From Ruminococcus_G sp050944415 (GTDB taxonomy: Bacteria; Bacillota; Clostridia; Lachnospirales; Lachnospiraceae): a stretch of DNA of 13,075 nucleotides. The stretch covers positions 1-13,075 of the forward strand of contig JBMNRA010000071.1 in the NCBI GenBank assembly GCA_050944415.1. The letters run 5' to 3'. Under the pieces are notes generated by a model, which was not told where the DNA came from, did not search any database, and saw nothing but the letters and a program-made list of their open reading frames with translations. Position 1 is the first letter of the stretch. Every line of letters begins with the position of its first letter. Both the position numbers and the translations under genes were made by a program. This document shows positions 7,321 through 12,934 of the stretch, in pieces.

Positions 7321-8019
7321 TTATTCACCATATTTTCCATTGTTTTTTTGGCTATTTTTAACAGTCCTGAGTGAACGCACCAGCTCAGGAAGTCTGCTCA
7401 CATCGTCAGCAAATTCATCCGCATGCTCATATTCTTCTCTCGAACCGAAACCGTACAGACAGGCAATAAAGGGAATATCATTTTCTCTTGATGCCTCATA
7501 ATCCGATCTGCGGTCTCCGATCGACAGATAATCTCCGGGATGTTCCCTCAGAATATGAGGGATAATTTCACCTTTGGGAATAAAACCATAAGTTTCACAG
7601 CAGTAAAAATCATCGAAAAAACGATCCAACTCGAAATACTGACGATGGATATCCCGGTACTGTTCCTTGCAGTTACTCAGAAAAATCAGATGGTTTCCTT
7701 CATCTTTCAATTCCTGCAGCGCTTTTTGGGCTCCGGGATAAAGAGCTGCTTCTCCATTTTTCACCTGTTCCACCATGGATACTCCGATTCTTCTGCTGGC
7801 TTCTGTTTTATATTCTTCTTCCAGCTCCGGCATAAAAGTGTTCCACATTTCTTTGCTGTTATAACCAAGCCAGCGGGAAATCTGACTGTCGTCAAACTCC
7901 CGCCTTCTGGCTTTGCCTTCCGCTGTCAGCCATTCATACACTTCCAGGAAAGCTTTTTTATAGATTCTCATGGTATCGTGTAGCGTACCGTCATAGTCCA
8001 GGATGATGTAATCACGCAT
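7321..8019 (-). CDS. HAD-superfamily phosphatase, last gene of the riboflavin operon
   Basis: A 232-residue HAD hydrolase with the full set of motifs: DYDGT with nucleophile Asp8 and acid/base Asp10, FLSN with Ser115, Lys149 in IPKGE, and GDRRSD with Asp169 and Asp173. A helical cap (about 16-90) between motifs I and II places it in the phosphoglycolate phosphatase/beta-phosphoglucomutase-like subgroup (C1 cap). It starts only 5 nt after the ribH stop codon, with its ribosome binding site (AGGCAGG) inside the end of ribH, so it is co-expressed with the riboflavin genes. RibD makes 5-amino-6-ribitylaminouracil 5'-phosphate while RibH uses the dephosphorylated form, and the phosphatase in between is supplied by assorted HAD enzymes. 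Its place makes this protein a strong candidate for that step; a general sugar-phosphate phosphatase remains possible. Confidence 0.88.
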   Translation of the reverse strand: MRDYIILDYDGTLHDTMRIYKKAFLEVYEWLTAEGKARRREFDDSQISRWLGYNSKEMWNTFMPELEEEYKTEASRRIGVSMVEQVKNGEAALYPGAQKALQELKDEGNHLIFLSNCKEQYRDIHRQYFELDRFFDDFYCCETYGFIPKGEIIPHILREHPGDYLSIGDRRSDYEASRENDIPFIACLYGFGSREEYEHADEFADDVSRLPELVRSLRTVKNSQKNNGKYGE

Positions 8020-8024
8020 ATGAA

Positions 8025-8492
8025 TTAAACCTGCCTCATCAGATTAACCATCTCAATAGCAGAAAGGGCACAGTCATATCCTTTGTTTCCAGCTTTGGTT
8101 CCCGCCCGTTCAATAGCCTGTTCAATATTTTCCGTAGTAACCACGCCGAAGAGCACCGGTATGCCGGACTGCAGCCCCACCTGAGCAATGCCTTTGGAAA
8201 CTTCGTTGCATACATAGTCGTAATGGCTGGTTGCTCCTCTGATGACAGCTCCTACGCAGATAATCGCATCATACTTTCCTGACTGCGCCATTTTTTCCGC
8301 CATCAGAGGAATCTCAAAAGCGCCTGGCACCCAGGCCGCTGTAATATCCTCTTCGTTCACTCCGTGACGAACCAGACCGTCCACTGCTCCTGAAAGCAGC
8401 TTGCTGACGATGAACTCGTTAAACCGCGCAGCCACGATTCCGATTTTCATATCCTGTCCGATTACTTTTCCTTCCATTACTTTGATTCCCAT
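8025..8492 (-). CDS. ribH: 6,7-dimethyl-8-ribityllumazine synthase
   Basis: A 155-residue protein matching lumazine synthase in length and motifs. It joins 5-amino-6-ribitylaminouracil with 3,4-dihydroxy-2-butanone 4-phosphate to give 6,7-dimethyl-8-ribityllumazine. Visible are the substrate-binding ARFNEFI (22-28), VPGAFEIP (55-62), and GAVIRGATSHYDYV (81-94) with catalytic His90. VLFGVVTTENIEQAIERAG and KAGNKGYDCA near the C-terminus complete the family pattern; the enzyme usually forms a pentamer or 60-mer. AAGGAGG 8 nt upstream sets the start. It follows ribBA after a 45-nt gap without a terminator and precedes the HAD gene by 5 nt, so it is under the same FMN riboswitch. Confidence 0.98.
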   Translation of the reverse strand: MGIKVMEGKVIGQDMKIGIVAARFNEFIVSKLLSGAVDGLVRHGVNEEDITAAWVPGAFEIPLMAEKMAQSGKYDAIICVGAVIRGATSHYDYVCNEVSKGIAQVGLQSGIPVLFGVVTTENIEQAIERAGTKAGNKGYDCALSAIEMVNLMRQV

Positions 8493-8537
8493 GTTGATTT
8501 CCTCCTTGCCGTTCTTTGTTTTCTTTCAAATATTATT

Positions 8538-9743
8538 TCAGAATGTAATTTTATTAAAAATGTGTCCCATCTTTTCCTGTTTGGTTTTAAGATAAAATTT
8601 ATCATATTTCTGCGGTTCTATTTCAATAGGCACCCGTTCCTTGATTTCCAGCCCGAATCCTTTCAGGCCGTAAACCTTACTGGGATTATTGGTCAGAAGC
8701 CGAAGGGATTTTACTCCCATATCCCGCAGGATCTGCGCGCCGACCCAGTATTCTCTCAGATCCGGAGCAAATCCCAGCTCCAGATTCGCCTGTACGGTAT
8801 CCCTTCCATGTTCCTGAAGTTCATAGGCTTTCAGCTTATTAATCAGTCCGATTCCACGGCCCTCCTGCCGCATATAAAGAAGAATTCCCCGGCCTTCCGC
8901 CTGAATCTGCTTCATGGCGGCCTCCAGCTGCTGTCCGCAGTCGCAGCGCGCGGAACCGAAGACGTCACCGGTTAAGCATTCCGAATGAACACGGCATAAC
9001 ACATCTTCCCCGTCTCCGATTTCTCCCTTCACCAGAGCTACATGATGTTCTCCTGTAATATCATTGACATACCCGTAAATCTGGAAATCCCCGTATTTTG
9101 TGGGCAGTTTCGCACATGCCTCCTGAATCACATGGTTTTCATGAAGACGGCAGTAATCCTGAAGTTCTTTTATCGTAATAAATACAAGGCCGAATTTTTC
9201 AGCCATTTCCCACAGCTGCGGCGTCTTCATCATTGTCCCGTCTTCCGCCATTACCTCGCAGCACAGCCCGCACTCTTTCAAACCGGCCAGCCGCATCAGA
9301 TCAACCGTAGCCTCCGTATGACCTCCCCTCTCCAGTACACCGCCTTTTTTAGACACCAACGGAAACATGTGTCCCGGTCTTCTGAAATCTGAAGGCTTTG
9401 CATCCTCTTCCACACATTTCATGGCAGTAACAGAACGCTCCGCTGCGGAAATTCCCGTAGTCGTATCTACATGATCAATGGATACGGTAAAAGCCGTACA
9501 GTGATTATCTGTATTTTCTTCTACCATCTGAGGAAGTCCCAGCTTCTGTGCCAGCTGTCTGCACATCGGCATGCAGATCAGTCCCTTTGCATAAGTCGCC
9601 ATGAAATTCACATTAGCCTGTGTAGCAAATTCAGCGGCACAGATCATATCACCTTCATTTTCCCGATCCGGATCATCGGTCACCAGTATTACTTTGCCTG
9701 CTTTCAGCGCCTCCAGCGCTTCTTCAATCGTGTTATATTTCAT
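8538..9743 (-). CDS. ribBA: Bifunctional 3,4-dihydroxy-2-butanone-4-phosphate synthase / GTP cyclohydrolase II
   Basis: A 401-residue two-domain enzyme that feeds both branches of riboflavin synthesis. The N-terminal RibB domain (about 1-200) carries DRENEGD (26-32), the acidic metal and substrate site, TTTGISA (94-100), and GGHTEA (140-145); it converts ribulose 5-phosphate to dihydroxybutanone phosphate. The C-terminal RibA domain (about 205-401) has RVHSECLTGDVFG and the zinc ligands Cys256, Cys267 and Cys269 (C-x10-C-x-C), then RQEGRGIGL (292-300) and the Arg/Tyr-containing loop; it opens GTP. Both active sites look intact. TTAAGGAGG before ATG sets the start. The gene follows ribE by 12 nt. 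The C-terminal tail ends KMGHIF, usual for the fused enzyme. Confidence 0.98.
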   Translation of the reverse strand: MKYNTIEEALEALKAGKVILVTDDPDRENEGDMICAAEFATQANVNFMATYAKGLICMPMCRQLAQKLGLPQMVEENTDNHCTAFTVSIDHVDTTTGISAAERSVTAMKCVEEDAKPSDFRRPGHMFPLVSKKGGVLERGGHTEATVDLMRLAGLKECGLCCEVMAEDGTMMKTPQLWEMAEKFGLVFITIKELQDYCRLHENHVIQEACAKLPTKYGDFQIYGYVNDITGEHHVALVKGEIGDGEDVLCRVHSECLTGDVFGSARCDCGQQLEAAMKQIQAEGRGILLYMRQEGRGIGLINKLKAYELQEHGRDTVQANLELGFAPDLREYWVGAQILRDMGVKSLRLLTNNPSKVYGLKGFGLEIKERVPIEIEPQKYDKFYLKTKQEKMGHIFNKITF

Positions 9744-9755
9744 ATTAACGCCTCC

Positions 9756-10403
9756 TTAAAATCCATGCTGTCTAAGAAAATCCAAAGTCAGTCCTTTGCT
9801 GTCATTTTCTTCCGTTTCATTTTTCAGCAGCTTTTCAACGTATTTCCCTACCATATCATTTTCCAGATTCACCACATCACCAGGCTTCTTTTTAAGCAGT
9901 GTGGTCTCTTCACCTGTATGCGGGATAACGGAAACCTGGAAAGCACCCTTCAACTCTTTTGCGACCGTCAGGCTGATGCCGTCGATGGCAACGGACCCCT
10001 TCTCCACAATCAGCCTCATAATCTCATCCGACGTATCCACAGTCACCCAAACGGCATTTCCCTCTTCCTTCATTTGAGAAATTACGCCGGTTCCGTCGAT
10101 ATGACCGCTGACCATATGGCCACCGAAACGCCCGTCTGCCGCCATCGCCCGTTCCAGATTCACCGGATCGCCCAATTTCAGGCTGCCGAGATTTGATCTT
10201 CTCATGGTTTCCGCCATTACATCCGCAGTAAAGACTCTTCCCTGAATTCTCGTCACCGTCAGGCATACACCGTTGACAGCAATACTGTCGCCCAGTTTCG
10301 TTCCTTCCAGGACTTTACCTCCGGCAACCGCAAGCTGTCCCCAGGCGCTTCCGGATACCACCTGCTTTACTTTTCCCACCTCTTCCACAATTCCGGTAAA
10401 CAA
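9756..10403 (-). CDS. ribE: Riboflavin synthase alpha chain (TTG start proposed)
   Basis: Riboflavin synthase dismutates two 6,7-dimethyl-8-ribityllumazine molecules into riboflavin and the RibH substrate. Two homologous lumazine-binding beta-barrel domains are visible: the first (about 1-95) starts FTGIVEEVGKV and contains the NGVCLTV pattern; the second begins with GGHMVSGHIDGTG and contains IDGISLTV. The tail GLTLDFLRQHGF is the usual C-terminal trimerisation helix. An ATG exists three codons upstream (10412) and gives MSTLFTG, but the purine-rich AAGG abuts that ATG with no spacing. The TTG at 10403 gives exactly the family's canonical start (M)FTGIVEE and has AAGGA 8 nt upstream, so I choose it (215 residues). 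The protein differs by only three residues either way. The gene follows ribD by only a few nt. Confidence 0.95.
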   Translation of the reverse strand: MFTGIVEEVGKVKQVVSGSAWGQLAVAGGKVLEGTKLGDSIAVNGVCLTVTRIQGRVFTADVMAETMRRSNLGSLKLGDPVNLERAMAADGRFGGHMVSGHIDGTGVISQMKEEGNAVWVTVDTSDEIMRLIVEKGSVAIDGISLTVAKELKGAFQVSVIPHTGEETTLLKKKPGDVVNLENDMVGKYVEKLLKNETEENDSKGLTLDFLRQHGF

Positions 10404-10418
10404 AGTACTCATCCTTTC

Positions 10419-11507
10419 TTACTGTTTTACATCATATTCCAGCAGCACATCATTTCCAAATACTGTTACAGTCGGATTCACAAGCTGCAGTCCTTTATCA
10501 GGTTCTTCCGCACCCCGGCCTCCTACCGGCCCTTTTGCATTTTCGCCTCCCAGTATTTTTCCGCCGATATAAACGCAGCATTTTCTGACCAGTCCCGTCT
10601 GTACTACTGCGCTGTTCAGAACAGCCCCGCCTTCCACCAGAACGCTGTCAATCTCTCTTCTTCCCAGCTCTTTTAAAAGCTTCGAAAGATCCACCTGTCC
10701 ATTTCCATCGGGGAAGCACAGAACTTCTGCTCCCATTTTCTCCAGCTCTTTTTTCTTATATTCTTCTTCTTCGGCACAGGCGATAATTAACGGATACTCT
10801 CCGGCGCTCCGGCACAGACGGCTGTCCAGAGGAATTCTGAGACTACTGTCACAGACAATCCGAACCGGTGAACGAAGTCCTTCTATCCTGCAGTTCAGCA
10901 TAGGATCATCCGCCAGAACTGTTCCGATTCCTACCATAATTCCTCTGTAATAATGGCGCAGCTGGTGAACATGATTCCGCGCTTCCCCTCCGGTAATCCA
11001 CTGTGACTTTCCTGTCCATGACGCAATCTTCCCATCGGCTGTCATGGCATATTTCAGAACCAGATAAGGCATTCCCGTCGTAATATACTGAAAAAATACC
11101 GGATTGACCGCATCACACTCATCTCTTAAGAAATCTTCCTGAACTTCTATCCCTGCTTCTCTTAAAATCTTAACGCCTTTTCCGGCCACTTTCGGATTGG
11201 GATCTCTGGAACCAATAATTACTTTTCCAATGCCTGCTTCAATAATCGCCTCCGTGCAGGGCGGTGTCTTTCCATAATGACAACATGGCTCCAAAGTCAC
11301 ATACATCTGAGCGCCCTTCGCAGATTCCTTGCAGGACGCCAGGGCATTGCGTTCCGCATGGAGTTCGCCGCACCGTTCATGATATCCTTCTCCGATGATC
11401 TTTCCGTCTTTGACGATCACTGCTCCCACCATAGGGTTGGGACTGGTAAAACCTCTGGCTTTCTCAGCCAGAGCAATCGCTCTGCGCATATACTCTTCTG
11501 CCTTCAT
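10419..11507 (-). CDS. ribD: Bifunctional diaminohydroxyphosphoribosylaminopyrimidine deaminase / 5-amino-6-(5-phosphoribosylamino)uracil reductase
   Basis: A 362-residue two-domain enzyme for the second and third steps of riboflavin synthesis from GTP. The N-terminal deaminase domain (about 1-145) has the cytidine-deaminase-like zinc site HAERNA (His50, proton-shuttling Glu52) and PCCHYGKTPPC (Cys75, Cys84). The C-terminal NADPH-dependent reductase domain (about 147-362) shows LKYAMTADGKIA, GIGTVLADDP and VEGGAVLN. Length is usual for the fused form. I start at MKAEEYMRRAIALA because AGAAGG lies 7 nt before it; the open frame extends a further 61 codons to 11690, but that part is the riboswitch leader with its terminator and reads as unrelated sequence. 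First structural gene of the rib operon, controlled by the FMN riboswitch. Confidence 0.97.
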   Translation of the reverse strand: MKAEEYMRRAIALAEKARGFTSPNPMVGAVIVKDGKIIGEGYHERCGELHAERNALASCKESAKGAQMYVTLEPCCHYGKTPPCTEAIIEAGIGKVIIGSRDPNPKVAGKGVKILREAGIEVQEDFLRDECDAVNPVFFQYITTGMPYLVLKYAMTADGKIASWTGKSQWITGGEARNHVHQLRHYYRGIMVGIGTVLADDPMLNCRIEGLRSPVRIVCDSSLRIPLDSRLCRSAGEYPLIIACAEEEEYKKKELEKMGAEVLCFPDGNGQVDLSKLLKELGRREIDSVLVEGGAVLNSAVVQTGLVRKCCVYIGGKILGGENAKGPVGGRGAEEPDKGLQLVNPTVTVFGNDVLLEYDVKQ

Positions 11508-11538
11508 ACCGTTACCTTCTTCATTACAAATTTCCAAA

Positions 11539-11572
11539 CCGGACAGGCGAAAGATGATCTTTCGCCCGCCGG
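11539..11572 (-). repeat. Palindrome between the riboswitch terminator and ribD
   Basis: Two 10-bp arms (ggcgaaagat at 11546-11555, atctttcgcc at 11557-11566) flank a single base, and CCGG tetrads at 11539-11542 and 11569-11572 extend the pairing. The minus-strand RNA would form a very stable stem about 20 nt before the ribD ribosome binding site. It has no T-run, so it is not a second terminator by the usual criteria. Its role is unknown. Confidence 0.75.
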
Positions 11573-11583
11573 GCTTAGCGCAC

Positions 11584-11618
11584 AAAAAAGTCCTGTACAA
11601 ACATAGTTCATACAGGAC
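11584..11618 (-). terminator. Riboswitch-controlled intrinsic terminator of the rib operon leader
   Basis: Minus-strand stem GTCCTGTA/TACAGGAC (arms 11618-11611 and 11597-11590) with a 13-nt loop, followed at once by six T residues (11589-11584). It lies between the FMN aptamer and ribD. A smaller hairpin (11639-11657) lies before it and may belong to the alternative fold. FMN binding is expected to favour this terminator. Confidence 0.88.
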
Positions 11619-11682
11619 GAAATCATGCAGTATATTATGAGACGGCAGCTCCATCTCATTTCTTGCACACACTATACTTTCT

Positions 11683-11810
11683 TCTTCCATCCAGACTATA
11701 CTGTCGGCCCCGGAATCTCACCGGATCCTGCCTTACGGCTCGCGGGCTTATCCGTTTTTTACTTACAGACTTACCGCCGGTGGGGACTTTCACCCCGCCC
11801 TGAAGAACAT
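11683..11810 (-). promoter_or_regulatory. FMN riboswitch (RFN element)
   Basis: The minus strand carries the conserved RFN blocks in order: TTCTTCAGGGCGGGGTGAAA, TCCCCACCGGCGGT, AGCCCGCGAGC, GATCCGGTGAGATTCCGG, GGCCGACAGT, and TAGTCTGGATGGAAGAA. The end blocks TTCTTC and GAAGAA close helix P1. The element lies 176 nt upstream of ribD and just downstream of a promoter, the usual place for feedback of the rib operon by flavin mononucleotide. An intrinsic terminator follows, indicating control by premature termination. Confidence 0.97.
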
Positions 11811-11827
11811 CTTTTTTAACTGTATTC

Positions 11828-11878
11828 AGAATAGCACATTATTTACAATTATACAAGGGGTATTTTGGGAGTTTTCAA
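11828..11878 (-). promoter_or_regulatory. rib operon promoter region
   Basis: Two overlapping minus-strand candidates are seen. One is TTGTAT (11856-11851), 17 nt, TATTCT (11833-11828) with TGC before the -10, which would start transcription near 11821, just ahead of the aptamer. The other is TTGAAA (11878-11873), 19 nt, TATAAT (11853-11848), with a perfect -10 but long spacing. I cannot choose between them; the first has better spacing. Confidence 0.6.
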
Positions 11879-11920
11879 CAATTTTTTTCGGTTTTTTGTC
11901 TCTTTTCTCCTGTGGATTTC

Positions 11921-11979
11921 GCATAGAACCGCATAAATCCGCATAAAAATCCGCTCATTTGTCGTAAATTTGTCGTAAA
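11921..11979. repeat. Phased direct repeats past the integrase remnant, possible att/arm region
   Basis: Three copies of GCATA-A at exact 10-bp steps (11921, 11931, 11941) are followed by a perfect tandem 11-bp repeat TTTGTCGTAAA (11958-11968 and 11969-11979) that ends next to the integrase stop codon. One-turn and 11-bp phasing places the copies on one face of the helix, as for a bound protein array. Next to a tyrosine recombinase this suggests arm-type binding sites or an attachment region; that is inference. Confidence 0.6.
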
Positions 11980-11980
11980 C

Positions 11981-12420
11981 TCAACTGGCTGCAGACCGCA
12001 TGGAATCAAGCTTTTTCATCTGTTCCGCTGCTCGATTTTCCGTTACATGGTCATAAATTCTCAGAATCATCTTGGTATCACTGTGTCCCATGACCTGCTG
12101 CATTGTTTTAATATCCACTCCTGCTTCTGCCATACGGGTACAGCGACTTACCTTTACCTGATGTAAAAACAAAATTTTTATATCCGTCTATTTCACAGGT
12201 TGAAGGATACAGGAACCGTTCTTTCTGCAGCTCACACATACATTCATACACTTCCTGTGTCATGGGGATGGTGCGCACGCCGCTTTCCGATTTTGTCGTA
12301 CTGGCATAAAACTGCATCTTGCCATCCTTTTTCCGGTATAATATTGCGTGGTCTATATGAATCATTCTTTTTTTCATATCCACATTATCCCAGGTCAGAC
12401 CAATAATCGAAACTTTGAAG
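11981..12420 (-). pseudogene. Tyrosine recombinase (phage/ICE integrase) remnant
   Basis: Two adjoining frames carry parts of one tyrosine integrase catalytic domain. The upstream part (about 12420-12120) reads IIGLTWDNVDMKKRMIHIDH, then STTKSESGVRTIPMTQEVYE and NFVFTSGKGK, all typical of Tn916/ICE-like integrases. The downstream part, in another frame, reads CTRMAEAGVDIKTMQQVMGH followed by SDTKMILRIYDHV, with the late-domain His and the nucleophile Tyr. Between FTSGKGK and CTRMAE the family normally has several dozen residues, including the HxLRH box with the second catalytic Arg; here they are missing and the frame is shifted. The N-terminal arm-binding and core-binding domains and the first catalytic Arg are absent too. 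The gene is therefore dead, and marks the site of a former mobile element. Confidence 0.88.
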
Positions 12421-12610
12421 AAAAGTCTGTAAATAAGATTCTTCTATGATAAGACTGGGTGAAAGGCTTAAAAAACGAGCTTTACACCTTTGTTTTATAT
12501 ATACCTTTATTTATGGGCATTTGTGAATCCAAAAAAATAGATGAAATGCAAGTTTCTTTTCTTTCTTCAAATTGATGAAAATCATATCCTTGCATAATCT
12601 TAGACTTTGG
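12421..12610. other. AT-rich stretch without a recognised gene
   Basis: AT-rich stretch between the integrase remnant and the toxin promoter. It has only very short frames. One of 26 codons on the plus strand from 12446 begins MIRLGERLKKRA, faintly like the start of an XRE-type regulator, but it lacks a good ribosome binding site and soon stops. I see nothing else that can be supported. Confidence 0.4.
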
Positions 12611-12639
12611 TTACCGTAATATATCAATTGCGATATAAT
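12611..12639 (+). promoter_or_regulatory. Promoter of the small toxin-like gene
   Basis: Plus-strand TTACCG (12611-12616), 17-nt spacer, perfect TATAAT (12634-12639). Transcription would begin near 12646. The leader RNA can form a 7-bp hairpin, CGTTGTC (12645-12651) with GACAACG (12664-12670), just before the ribosome binding site. Confidence 0.75.
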
Positions 12640-12686
12640 AGTGTCGTTGTCCTACCGAAACCCGACAACGGGAAGAGGTGAGTACA

Positions 12687-12788
12687 GTGGATAGTATAAT
12701 CTCTTTTTTGATCGCTGTTATGGCTGGTGTAGCCTCCTGCCACTACATCATCAAATGGTTAGATCGCGATCATAAGGAGAACAAATAG
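12687..12788 (+). CDS. Small hydrophobic holin-like/Fst-like toxin peptide
   Basis: A 33-residue peptide opening MDSIISFLIAVMAGVAS, then CHYIIKWLD, and ending in a charged tail RDHKENK. One membrane helix (about 4-24) followed by a polar C-terminus is the build of type I toxins such as Fst (also 33 residues) and of the putative holin-like toxin (Hol-Tox) family common in Firmicutes. It has a GTG start with GAGGTGAG upstream, its own promoter, and a terminator hairpin downstream. It is the only plus-strand gene here. A convergent minus-strand promoter produces an antisense RNA that overlaps its 3' region and whose 5' end copies sequence from around its start codon. Toxicity by insertion into the membrane is expected from the family, not shown by the sequence. 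Confidence 0.82.
   Translation: MDSIISFLIAVMAGVASCHYIIKWLDRDHKENK
12695..12710 (+). repeat. Direct repeat copy 1, at the toxin start
   Basis: TATAATCTCTTTTTTG in toxin codons 3-8 recurs exactly at 12881-12896 on the same strand. Just upstream, CAGTGGA (12685-12691), which contains the GTG start codon, recurs at 12872-12878. The spacing between the two blocks is 3 nt here and 2 nt in the second copy. Confidence 0.9.
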
Positions 12789-12817
12789 CCTAGTGGGTGC
12801 TTTGCCACTATAAAAGT

Positions 12818-12868
12818 AAAGAAGAATCCCTCGACTGTGTTGCAGCACGGCCGGGGGATTCGTTCTTT
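12818..12868. terminator. Shared bidirectional terminator of the toxin mRNA and antisense RNA
   Basis: GAATCCCTCG (12824-12833) pairs with CGGGGGATTC (12852-12861), with one G-U pair, above an inner 5-bp stem and a 6-nt loop. Outer AAAGAA (12818-12823) and TTCTTT (12863-12868) extend the stem past one bulged G and supply a T-rich tail on either strand. A separate small hairpin TAGTGG/CCACTA (12791-12810) lies between the toxin stop codon and this stem. Confidence 0.8.
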
Positions 12869-12880
12869 GTCCAGTGGACT

Positions 12881-12896
12881 TATAATCTCTTTTTTG
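12881..12896 (+). repeat. Direct repeat copy 2, at the antisense RNA 5' end
   Basis: Second copy of TATAATCTCTTTTTTG, together with CAGTGGA at 12872-12878. It lies within the first 30 nt of the predicted antisense RNA, where its complement would be free to pair with the toxin start region. Confidence 0.9.
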
Positions 12897-12905
12897 CCTA
12901 TTGGC

Positions 12906-12934
12906 ATTATAGCATATGCCAATTGACAATGCAA
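12906..12934 (-). promoter_or_regulatory. Promoter of the antisense RNA
   Basis: Minus-strand TTGCAT (12934-12929), 17-nt spacer, perfect TATAAT (12911-12906) preceded by TGC (extended -10). It looks stronger than the opposing toxin promoter, as expected if the antitoxin RNA must be in excess. Beyond it, to the window end at 13075, only a short minus-strand frame (13075-13011) without a recognisable family is visible. Confidence 0.8.

Larger units (their letters stand above)
12811..12899 (-). ncRNA. Antisense RNA antitoxin candidate, convergent with the toxin gene
   Basis: A minus-strand transcript predicted from a strong promoter should begin near 12899 and end in the T-rich stretch after the hairpin (12817-12811), giving about 85-90 nt. 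Its first 25 nt are the complement of CAGTGGA and TATAATCTCTTTTTTG, which also occur around the toxin start codon, so it could pair there in trans; its 3' half is fully complementary to the toxin mRNA terminator. This matches the regulatory RNAII of the enterococcal par locus in design. The RNA itself is predicted, not observed. Confidence 0.68.

Noticed and set aside
9471..10196. 241-codon plus-strand frame
   Set aside because: It lies antisense to ribBA and ribE, has no family resemblance, and is Phe/His/Arg-rich as is usual for shadows of real genes.
11508..11690. 61-codon N-terminal extension of the ribD open frame
   Set aside because: It runs through the leader terminator and the end of the FMN aptamer, and does not resemble RibD; a good ribosome binding site precedes the internal ATG at 11507.
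11921..11979. CRISPR-like array
   Set aside because: Repeats are only 6-11 bp, tandem and without spacers of normal length.
12446..12526. 26-codon plus-strand frame starting MIRLGERLKKRA
   Set aside because: A faint resemblance to the start of an XRE-type regulator, but too short and without a good ribosome binding site; perhaps a fragment, not supportable as a gene.
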